A DNA stretch of 6,446 nucleotides, taken from the NCBI GenBank assembly GCA_003510895.1, contig DOKE01000026.1:15663-22108 (forward strand). The letters run 5' to 3'. The position numbers and the translations under genes were made by a program. This document shows, one piece after another, positions 1 through 5,369 of the stretch. How positions within the stretch are numbered: the stretch's first letter is position 1; every line of letters begins with the position of its first letter. The notes below the pieces were generated by a model that was given only the letters and a program-made list of their open reading frames with translations, had not been told where the DNA came from and did no database searches. The stretch comes from Candidatus Moraniibacteriota bacterium. GTDB taxonomy: Bacteria > Patescibacteriota > Minisyncoccia > Moranbacterales > GWC2-37-73.

Positions 1-81
1 CCCCAAGAAAAGGAGGCGATTTTTGAGGAATGTTTTCAAGTGCGCGCGAAGCCTATTTTTTCCAATGAATTTTTTCTATAA
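1..81 (+). CDS. Possible C-terminal end of a gene entering from the left (tentative)
   Basis: One + strand frame is open from base 1 to a TAA at 79-81 and reads PQEKEAIFEECFQVRAKPIF and then SNEFFL. The Glu/Lys-rich composition looks like real protein. If it is real, the gene converges on the 226-residue membrane protein and overlaps its last 29 bases. Only 26 codons are visible and no family can be named. The other + frame here is also open for a while, which weakens the case. The alternative is that 1-52 is simply non-coding sequence downstream of the minus-strand operon. No hairpin plus T-run terminator is visible there for that operon. Confidence 0.3.
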   Translation, partial: PQEKEAIFEECFQVRAKPIFSNEFFL

Positions 82-733
82 AATCATTGAAGTCTTTTTC
101 ATAAATTGCATAGTGCGGTTGCCCTGCGCCACAAACCAGCAAATAACTTTTGTTGTTATGCGTAACCATCACTTGCGTTATACGCAAAATATTTCCTAGC
201 GGATCCGTCAATAAAAAGCTGACTCTCATTGCCGACTCGCCGTCAATCTCAATTCTTTCGCCTGAAAAATCAGCAAAACCTTTCACATTAGCAGCCAAGT
301 CCTTGGAAATAGCATCTTTTATTTCTTGATCATTTTTGGAAAAATTTATTCCAATATCAGTTAAACGAACATCACACCCCGTTCTCTGGTCAGCCTTAAG
401 ATAAAAACCGGCCAAATAATCCTTGCTGTATTTTTTCTTTTCATTAGCATCAAAAACATACTTATCAGAATAAGAAAAACTTAAATCAAGATCTTCGGAT
501 GAATAAGTTTGATATTTAATCAATTCAATTGGAGATTTGAAATGCGCGCCCCAAGTCAAATAAGGTTTTAATTTTGACACACCCTGATAAATTCCCCCTG
601 CCACCAAAAGTATCAGCAACACATAAAAGATTTTTTTCGCGTCTTTCTTCCATCCGGAAACATCCATAAACATTCCAGGAATATGCCGTGATTTTTTTTC
701 AAGCTTTTCTGATTTTTTTTGCATCATTTCCAT
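53..733 (-). CDS. Single-pass membrane protein with an extracytoplasmic PsbP/Mog1-like domain (tentative)
   Basis: The protein has 226 residues and an unidentified function. A Lys-rich N-terminal tail (1-34) is followed by one hydrophobic helix (about 35-49) and an extracytoplasmic domain (about 75-226). The domain has a pattern I associate with the PsbP/Mog1-like fold: an opening LDLSFSYSDKYVFD (82-95), a middle IEIDGESAMRVSFLL (161-175), a strand pair ending in SYLLVCGAG (196-204), and a final helix DFNDFIEKIHW. That fold assignment rests on pattern only and needs a profile search. The only two cysteines, 120 and 201, are both in this domain and could form a disulfide. The start is unsettled: ATG 733 is followed in frame by ATG at 727 and 724, and none has a clear Shine-Dalgarno sequence. 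It begins 17 bases after the stop of the giant repeat protein, with no terminator or promoter between, so it is probably co-transcribed and may be its partner. The stop is TAG at 55-53. Confidence 0.88.
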   Translation of the reverse strand: MEMMQKKSEKLEKKSRHIPGMFMDVSGWKKDAKKIFYVLLILLVAGGIYQGVSKLKPYLTWGAHFKSPIELIKYQTYSSEDLDLSFSYSDKYVFDANEKKKYSKDYLAGFYLKADQRTGCDVRLTDIGINFSKNDQEIKDAISKDLAANVKGFADFSGERIEIDGESAMRVSFLLTDPLGNILRITQVMVTHNNKSYLLVCGAGQPHYAIYEKDFNDFIEKIHWKK

Positions 734-750
734 ATCTGGAAAAAATTATT

Positions 751-3700
751 TTAGTTGCAAGTCGATCCAGTGATAATTCCACCTTCCACTGTAATTGTGC
801 AAGGGGTTGTTCCATCGTTTTGCACGGTATTAAGGACTGCGTTTATTCCAGAATTTCCATTGACTCTAAATCCACCATCCGATCTGGTAACGCCACCAGC
901 AGTAATATCATCCACGGAAGAAATGTCTGTTCCATTGGCGTCAATTCCTCCATCTGTTACAAGTGTTCCAGCCAAAGTCAAGCCTCCAGCTCCGGAAAAA
1001 TCAGTTCCAGCATCTCCAATATTTTCGATAACATTACTGTTCATATTAATATCTCCGCGCATATCGGAATCCCCGGTAATATCAAATCCGTTAGCAGAAA
1101 CTGTAAATCTTCCGCCGCTCAAAAGAGTTCCTCCGAATGCCCCGTTTCTTTGAACATCCAAATCGGCATTGCCACCGCCTAAATTAGTAATCGTGAAAAC
1201 AGTATTGGCAACATTATTAAAATCAAGAGAAAAAGATGAATTGGATGTAATATCTCCAGTCAAATCAACTCCAGAAAAAATAGCTTCTCCATTAGTTCCA
1301 ACTTCCCAATTGTCGCTTTGAATTCCGACTGACGCGGAAGGATTTCCAATATGAATCTGGGAAGCATCAGCTCCGGCAGTTCCAAGATTAATCGCAGATG
1401 GAGTTCCATCAGTATTGTCAGAGTTAGTAAGTCCGGTAAGAAAATTTATAGCATCCGCATAAATTGTTGACCAACGACTTCCAACTGTTCCCAATGATCC
1501 TCCAGTAATATCTCCTTCTACGTGCAAGTTAGCTGTTCCCGCGCCTGTATTTCGAATGTAGACATCAGAATCAACTCCATTATTTGCAACATCAACATTC
1601 ATAGAATTGCTTGTTGATTCAATATTTCCTCCAGTCAAAGTGGTTGTTCCGTCGCTTAGTGTCGCAGCATCAATTGTTCCGGTTGTGGAAATATCAATCG
1701 CTCCATTTAAATCCGCTCCAACAATTGTTCCGTCTGAAATTTTTTCAGTTGTAACCGCATCAGCCGCTAGTTTCGCATTTGTTACTGAATTATCAGCAAG
1801 ATCAGCATCTGTAACTGTTCCATCAATAATCTGATCTGAGTCAACTGAATCATTCGCCATTTTTATATGAGTAACAGCAGCATCAGCAATCTTATCTGTT
1901 GTAACTGCCGAATCAGCTAGCTTTGCCGGATTAATAGCGCTGTCAGCAATTTTTCCGTTTGTAATAGCTGCATCTAAAATTTTACTTGTAATAACAGAAT
2001 CATCAGCTAGTTTTGAAGTTGTAATTGCGCCATCAAGCACTTTTGCAGTAGTAACACTATCATCCGCTAATTTAATTGTTGTAATTGCGCCATCCGCAAC
2101 CTTGGCGGTTGTTATGTTGTTATCAGCAAGATTAATTGTTACAATTGTTCCATCAGCAATTTTTCCTGAAGTAACTGCGCCATCAACAATTTTCGCTGTT
2201 ACTACACTGTCATCTGCTAGTTTAGCTGTAACAATAATTCCATCTTGCAAGTCAGCTGCCAGGATTGTTCCGTCCACAATTTTTGCAGTTGTTACGCTGT
2301 CGTCTCCCAATTTCAAAGTAGTAATTGTTCCATCAACAAGTTTTGAATCAGTGATTGTTGCATCTAATATTTTTGCAGCCGTAACACTTCCATCAGCCAG
2401 CTTGGCAGTTGTTACTGCCAAATTAATAATTTTAGCTGTTGTAACACTATTATCTGCTAGTTTAATATCAGTAATCGCATTATCAGCAATTTTAGCTGTC
2501 GTCACACCACCATCAGCAAGATTAATTGTTACAATTGCTCCATCAGCAATTTTGCCGGCAGTAATAGATCCATCTGCAATCTTAGCTGTTACCACACTAT
2601 CATCTGCTAATTTTGCAGTGATCACCGCTCCGTCGGCAATCTGCAAACTATCCACTCCGCCATCGGAAATTCCAATAGTATCAACATCAACAGAAATTCC
2701 AGTTCCCGCCCCAATATCCAAAGTAACATTCCCAGCCACTCCTCCTCCAGTGAGTCCATTTCCAGCCGTCACTCCGGTTATAGATCCTCCGCCAATAACA
2801 GACTCCACAGTCCAAGTACCATCATTATTATTAGTAACCAAAACATTTGGTCCAGCCACAATTGATTTCACCATTGATCCGTCATCAGCTAATTTTCCTC
2901 CCGTAAGAGTTCCATCAGCCACTTGCGCGCCCGTAATAGTTCCTAATATTTTGGAAGCATCTATTCCAGTTAACCAAGCTGGATCATTATAAGCTCCAGT
3001 AGTATACACACCATCAGTAACTGTGTCAGCATTTCCCGTCAAATTTCCCACCACATTTCCAATCAAATCTCCAATAAAACTAGCGGCTGTCACAGTTCCA
3101 GTTGTTGTCAAATCACCGGCAGAAATTGACATAGTTCCATCAGTAAAAGAAATTGCAGTTATGCTGCCTGTTGTATTAATATCAATATTAGCCGCAAGTT
3201 TTTGTCCACTAATTTCATTATCTCCAATTTTAACACTTGTAACAGCTCCATCGGCAAGCTTAGCAGTTGCCACGCTTCCATCTACAAGATTAATAGTAGC
3301 AACAGCATCGGCTGCCAATTTTCCATTCGTAACTGCGCCATCTTGAATCTTTGCTGTTACAACTGCATCATTAGCAATTTTAATTCCCGTAATTGCATCA
3401 TCAGCAATTTTCAATGTTTCAACAGCTCCATTTTCTATTTTATCTGAAGTAACCGCTCCATCTTCAATTTTAGAAGTTATCACACTGCCATCGGCTAATT
3501 TCACAGACACGATTGCTCCATCGGCAAGTTTTCCGCCTATGATTGTTCCGTCTTCTATCTTAGCTGCGACAATTGCTCCATTGGAAAGTTTAGCTGCCGT
3601 AACCGCGCCATCTTTCAAATCAATAGTTTTAATAGAATTATTTTTGATGTCGGAAGATTTTATTTTCCCCTTCAAATCCAATTTATGATAAGCAATATTA

Positions 3701-3951
3701 GCATTATTAGCGATATCGCTGTTATAAATTCTCTTGGCAAGCACTTCTACATAATCTTTTCCGTCTCTAAAATATTCAACAACTCTTTCATATCGCACTT
3801 TTGCATCTGCTCTCAAAAATCCAAATCCTAATAAAAAAACAATCACGGCTAAAATTACCGCGATTCCTTTTACTGCAACAATCATTTTTGACGCTTGTTT
3901 CTTACTAATAACCCACTTGGTTTTTTGATAAACATTTTTTTCCTCAGACAT
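751..3951 (-). CDS. Giant membrane-anchored decapeptide-repeat, tail-fibre-like surface protein
   Basis: The protein has 1066 residues. A basic N-terminal tail (1-22) leads into one hydrophobic helix (about 23-46), so the rest should lie outside the cell membrane. Residues 91-250 are 16 decapeptide repeats and residues 430-749 are 32 more, with consensus D-G-[AS]-[VI]-T-T-A-K-[IL]-A and no insertion or deletion inside either array. Between them lies a piece with FIGDLIGNVVGNLTGNADTV and DPAWLTGIDASKI (291-336), then two loose repeats, then VTAGNGLTGGGVAGNVTLDI (394-413). After the second array come Gly/Asn/Thr/Asp-rich segments of apparent beta structure, including GTVGSRWSTIYA (821-832). Such pieces are familiar from phage tail fibres and repeat-rich bacterial surface proteins. 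The only two cysteines are residues 1051 and 1065, near the end. The role is inferred: a trimeric or beta-solenoid surface fibre or adhesin. No peptidase S74 chaperone domain or enzyme motif is seen. ATG 3951 has no Shine-Dalgarno sequence but lies below a good promoter. Confidence 0.93.
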   Translation of the reverse strand: MSEEKNVYQKTKWVISKKQASKMIVAVKGIAVILAVIVFLLGFGFLRADAKVRYERVVEYFRDGKDYVEVLAKRIYNSDIANNANIAYHKLDLKGKIKSSDIKNNSIKTIDLKDGAVTAAKLSNGAIVAAKIEDGTIIGGKLADGAIVSVKLADGSVITSKIEDGAVTSDKIENGAVETLKIADDAITGIKIANDAVVTAKIQDGAVTNGKLAADAVATINLVDGSVATAKLADGAVTSVKIGDNEISGQKLAANIDINTTGSITAISFTDGTMSISAGDLTTTGTVTAASFIGDLIGNVVGNLTGNADTVTDGVYTTGAYNDPAWLTGIDASKILGTITGAQVADGTLTGGKLADDGSMVKSIVAGPNVLVTNNNDGTWTVESVIGGGSITGVTAGNGLTGGGVAGNVTLDIGAGTGISVDVDTIGISDGGVDSLQIADGAVITAKLADDSVVTAKIADGSITAGKIADGAIVTINLADGGVTTAKIADNAITDIKLADNSVTTAKIINLAVTTAKLADGSVTAAKILDATITDSKLVDGTITTLKLGDDSVTTAKIVDGTILAADLQDGIIVTAKLADDSVVTAKIVDGAVTSGKIADGTIVTINLADNNITTAKVADGAITTIKLADDSVTTAKVLDGAITTSKLADDSVITSKILDAAITNGKIADSAINPAKLADSAVTTDKIADAAVTHIKMANDSVDSDQIIDGTVTDADLADNSVTNAKLAADAVTTEKISDGTIVGADLNGAIDISTTGTIDAATLSDGTTTLTGGNIESTSNSMNVDVANNGVDSDVYIRNTGAGTANLHVEGDITGGSLGTVGSRWSTIYADAINFLTGLTNSDNTDGTPSAINLGTAGADASQIHIGNPSASVGIQSDNWEVGTNGEAIFSGVDLTGDITSNSSFSLDFNNVANTVFTITNLGGGNADLDVQRNGAFGGTLLSGGRFTVSANGFDITGDSDMRGDINMNSNVIENIGDAGTDFSGAGGLTLAGTLVTDGGIDANGTDISSVDDITAGGVTRSDGGFRVNGNSGINAVLNTVQNDGTTPCTITVEGGIITGSTCN
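1705..2664 (-). repeat. Decapeptide-coding repeat array 2 (32 units of 30 bp)
   Basis: This codes for residues 430-749: 32 consecutive ten-residue units with no length change, consensus D-[GDN]-[AS]-[VI]-[TV]-T-[AST]-K-[IL]-[ALV]. Units 2-11 (residues 440-539) match units 15-24 (570-669) at about 71 of 100 residues, including rare variants in the same order. This points to an old duplication of a 13-unit block. Occasional units replace the Lys with Asn, Asp or Gln. Confidence 0.92.
3202..3681 (-). repeat. Decapeptide-coding repeat array 1 (16 units of 30 bp)
   Basis: This codes for residues 91-250 of the surface protein: 16 units of exactly ten residues. In the middle the Lys stays at the same position of each unit, as in KLADGAIVSV or KIEDGAVTSD. 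The first two units (LDLKGKIKSS, DIKNNSIKTI) and the last (KIGDNEISGQ) are degenerate, as is usual at array ends. The codons for the same residues vary from unit to unit, so the DNA repeats are diverged. Confidence 0.9.
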
Positions 3952-3985
3952 AAGCTTTTATTTAATTAAATAAATTTATTAAAAA

Positions 3986-4015
3986 ATTAAACCTTTCATT
4001 TGGTTTTTTAGTCAA
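3986..4015 (-). promoter_or_regulatory. Promoter of the surface-protein operon
   Basis: In the gene sense, TTGACT (4015-4010) and TTTAAT (3991-3986) each match five of six bases of the sigma70 boxes, with an 18-base spacer. The predicted start, near 3979, leaves a leader of about 28 A/T-only or nearly A/T-only bases before ATG 3951, without a Shine-Dalgarno sequence. It should drive both the repeat protein and the 226-residue protein downstream. Confidence 0.7.
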
Positions 4016-4028
4016 CTCCTCTTTGCTC

Positions 4029-4061
4029 TTTTTGTCAAGCTTTTGCCTCATTTGACAAAAA
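4029..4061. repeat. Inverted repeat containing TTGACA, upstream of the surface-protein promoter
   Basis: TTTTTGTCAA (4029-4038) and TTGACAAAAA (4052-4061) are perfect 10-base reverse complements with a 13-base spacer. In the gene sense no T-run follows the stem, so it is not a terminator for dnaJ. Its inner TTGACA looks like a -35 box but has no good -10 partner at the right distance. Its place just upstream of the promoter suggests an operator. No regulator gene is in the window to pair with it. Confidence 0.45.
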
Positions 4062-4066
4062 ATAAC

Positions 4067-4084
4067 TTTTATTTCGAAATAAAA
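4067..4084. repeat. 18-base perfect palindrome between dnaJ and the surface-protein gene
   Basis: TTTTATTTC is followed directly by its reverse complement GAAATAAAA. It sits between the dnaJ terminator, whose first four bases it shares, and the surface-protein promoter, about 50 bases upstream of that promoter's -35 box. It could be a binding site for a dimeric regulator, but the sequence is nearly all A/T and could be chance. Confidence 0.4.
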
Positions 4085-4110
4085 AAACATCTTTTGCAAG
4101 ATGTTTTTTT
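4081..4110 (-). terminator. Rho-independent terminator of dnaJ
   Basis: AAAAAAACATCTT (4081-4093) and AAGATGTTTTTTT (4098-4110) are a perfect 13-base inverted repeat around a four-base loop. In the dnaJ direction the loop is GCAA, a stable GNRA tetraloop, and the stem ends in seven Ts. It lies 19 bases past the dnaJ stop codon. By symmetry it could also work on the + strand, but no + strand gene is present to need it. It separates the heat-shock gene from the surface-protein operon. Confidence 0.9.
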
Positions 4111-4129
4111 ATACAAAAAGTTTTTATTT

Positions 4130-5251
4130 CTATAAACCAAGTTCGTGAAGATTTTCAATCAAGTTTTTTTGCTGACGCGAAATATTTTTGGGAACATCAA
4201 CAATAATTTTTACCAAATGATCTCCTTTCGCATCTCCTTGCAGCGATGGCACTCCCCTTCCTTTAATTTTGAAAAGTTCTCCTGATTGCGTCCCGGCGGG
4301 AATTTTCATAATCACCGACTCGTCAATTGTTTCCACTTCTATTTTTCCGCCCAACACCGCCTGTGAAAATGAAATATGCTCAGTTGAAACAATATTGTTC
4401 TTCTCTCTCTTGAATTTTGGATGCGGTTTCACATAAATATTCACATACAAATCCCCATTACTCGCTCCACGCTCTCCCGCTTCGCCTTCTCCGCGAACAG
4501 AAATAGTTTGCCCTTCAAAAATTCCAGCTGGAATGTCTATTGAGATTTTTTTATTTTCCTTAGCTCTTCCATCGCCTCCGCATTTTCTGCATCTTTTTGA
4601 ATATATTCTGCCGCTGCCCTGGCAAGTCGAACAAGTTGAAACTTGAGCAAATGAACCAAAAAAACTTCTCATAGTTTTTTGAACTTTTCCACTTCCTCCG
4701 CAAGTCGAACATTTTTCTTCTTTCGTTCCCGGTTCTCCGCCAGTTCCATAGCAAACATCGCATTCAACTTTTTTATATAAATTAAACTCGCGCTTTGTGC
4801 CGTGAGCCATTTCCTCAAATGTTATTTCCGCATCCACTTGAATATCTCTTCCGGATTGCTTTCGGCTGCCATTTTTTCCACCTCCAAAAATATCGGAAAA
4901 AATATCTCCAAAACCTTCACTAAAATCAAATCCCTGCCCATCGAAGCCATTCTGAAAACCAGAAAAATCCCAACCCGAACCTGATCCGCCTTGAGAGGAA
5001 AACCCTCCAAAACCGCCTGCTCCACCACCAGGACCGGCGCCCTCAAAAGTTTGACCGAATTGATCATATTGAGCCCGCTTGGACTTGTCGGATAAAACCT
5101 GATAGGCGGCATTTATTTCTTTGAATTTTTTTTCGTCTCCGCCGGATTTATCCGGATGATATTTATGAGCCAATTTACGATACGCTTTTTTTATTTCATC
5201 ATCCGAAGCGCCTTTGGAAACACCCAAGATATCGTAATAATTTTTAGACAT
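4130..5251 (-). CDS. dnaJ: Chaperone protein DnaJ (type I Hsp40)
   Basis: This is a cytoplasmic co-chaperone that binds unfolded protein, delivers it to DnaK and stimulates DnaK's ATPase. All parts of a type I DnaJ are present in 373 residues, the usual family length. The J domain spans about 4-66, with the HPD motif at 32-34 followed by the conserved KF.EIN.AY..LSD pattern. A Gly/Phe-rich linker covers about 70-125. The zinc-binding region has four CxxCxGxG motifs beginning at Cys164 (CDVCYGTG), Cys181 (CSTCGGSG), Cys207 (CSTCQGSG) and Cys221 (CRKCGGDG), enough for two zinc ions. The C-terminal substrate-binding domains follow, including GDLYV, AVLGG and the GRGVP turn. The ATG at 5251 begins the standard [10 protein letters not shown]. 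No Shine-Dalgarno sequence precedes it; the last 20 leader bases are A/T-rich. It has its own control region with a CIRCE operator and its own terminator. Neither dnaK, grpE nor hrcA is next to it in this window. Confidence 0.98.
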   Translation of the reverse strand: MSKNYYDILGVSKGASDDEIKKAYRKLAHKYHPDKSGGDEKKFKEINAAYQVLSDKSKRAQYDQFGQTFEGAGPGGGAGGFGGFSSQGGSGSGWDFSGFQNGFDGQGFDFSEGFGDIFSDIFGGGKNGSRKQSGRDIQVDAEITFEEMAHGTKREFNLYKKVECDVCYGTGGEPGTKEEKCSTCGGSGKVQKTMRSFFGSFAQVSTCSTCQGSGRIYSKRCRKCGGDGRAKENKKISIDIPAGIFEGQTISVRGEGEAGERGASNGDLYVNIYVKPHPKFKREKNNIVSTEHISFSQAVLGGKIEVETIDESVIMKIPAGTQSGELFKIKGRGVPSLQGDAKGDHLVKIIVDVPKNISRQQKNLIENLHELGL

Positions 5252-5274
5252 AAGAAAATATTTTATATTAACAG

Positions 5275-5289
5275 AGCGCCAGCGGCGCC
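5275..5289 (-). other. GC-rich hairpin in the dnaJ leader
   Basis: In the gene sense GGCGCC, loop GCT, GGCGCT forms a stem of five G-C pairs and one G-U pair with a three-base loop. It is surrounded by almost pure A/T sequence, so it stands out. With the proposed promoter it would lie at the very 5' end of the mRNA. It ends 23 bases before the start codon and does not cover it, so it is not a classical start-blocking RNA thermometer. Protection of the mRNA 5' end is a possible role. Confidence 0.5.
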
Positions 5290-5296
5290 TATAATC

Positions 5297-5325
5297 AATC
5301 TATCACGTTTTTAAAAAATTAGCAA
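5297..5325 (-). promoter_or_regulatory. Possible dnaJ promoter overlapping CIRCE
   Basis: In the gene sense, TTGCTA (5325-5320) is followed after 17 bases by TAGATT (5302-5297). Each hexamer matches four of six bases of the sigma70 consensus. The -35 box would lie inside the CIRCE site, so a bound repressor would block RNA polymerase, as expected. Transcription would start near 5290, giving a leader of about 40 bases that opens with the GC-rich hairpin. The match is weak, and GATTAT at 5296-5291 is an alternative -10 box. Confidence 0.4.
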
Positions 5326-5349
5326 TCCCCTAATGAGAGTGCTAATTTT
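5313..5349 (-). terminator. Extended CIRCE stem with T-run, possible terminator of the upstream membrane-protein gene
   Basis: The CIRCE palindrome is extended outward by three more paired bases: AAAATTAGCA (5315-5324) pairs with TGCTAATTTT (5340-5349). In the minus-strand sense the hairpin runs straight into a T-run (opposite A 5313-5318). It follows the TAG of the membrane-protein gene by about 20 bases. The stem is AT-rich with a mismatch and a long loop, so it would be a weak terminator. No other terminator is seen for that gene. Confidence 0.3.
5319..5345. promoter_or_regulatory. CIRCE operator (HrcA binding site) upstream of dnaJ
   Basis: The + strand reads TTAGCAATC, nine bases, then GAGTGCTAA. 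The CIRCE consensus is TTAGCACTC-N9-GAGTGCTAA, so 17 of 18 conserved positions match and the spacer is exactly nine. CIRCE is the operator of the heat-shock repressor HrcA, which releases it when GroEL is occupied by misfolded protein. The site ends 67 bases before the dnaJ start codon, a normal position for such control. In the gene sense the intact half comes first and the mismatched half (GATTGCTAA) is nearer the gene. The hrcA gene itself is not in the window. Confidence 0.93.
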
Positions 5350-5369
5350 CTTTCCTAAAAAAATCGTTC

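Noticed and set aside
1..39. A minus-strand TTG at 39 opening a frame (LKTFLKNRLLFLG) that could start a third operon gene
   Set aside because: Only 13 codons are visible, the start is a rare TTG with no ribosome binding site, and it is the exact complement of the more protein-like + strand frame.
11..81. AGGAGG at 11-16 followed by ATG at 30-32 on the + strand, looking like a gene start
   Set aside because: The frame stops after 12 codons and the spacing is too long. The AGGAGG is better read as Lys/Glu codons of the possible gene end at 1-81.
688..1182. A 164-residue + strand open frame (and a 132-residue one at 755-1153)
   Set aside because: Both lie antisense to the C-terminal part of the surface protein, overlap each other in different frames and have Ser- or Pro-rich shadow compositions.
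2102..2992. A 296-residue open frame on the + strand, antisense to the repeat protein
   Set aside because: It is a shadow: the 30-base periodic coding sequence keeps stop codons out of this antisense frame. Its product is a monotonous Ala/Val/Ser/Pro/Ile string and it has no promoter of its own.
1705..3681. Regular 30-base repeats that could be taken for a CRISPR array
   Set aside because: The units are contiguous with no spacers, diverge in sequence, and keep a single open reading frame throughout, so they are protein-coding repeats.
4822..5112. A 96-residue minus-strand open frame inside dnaJ, and a 67-residue one at 4560-4763
   Set aside because: They are in other frames of a full, well-conserved DnaJ and resemble no family.
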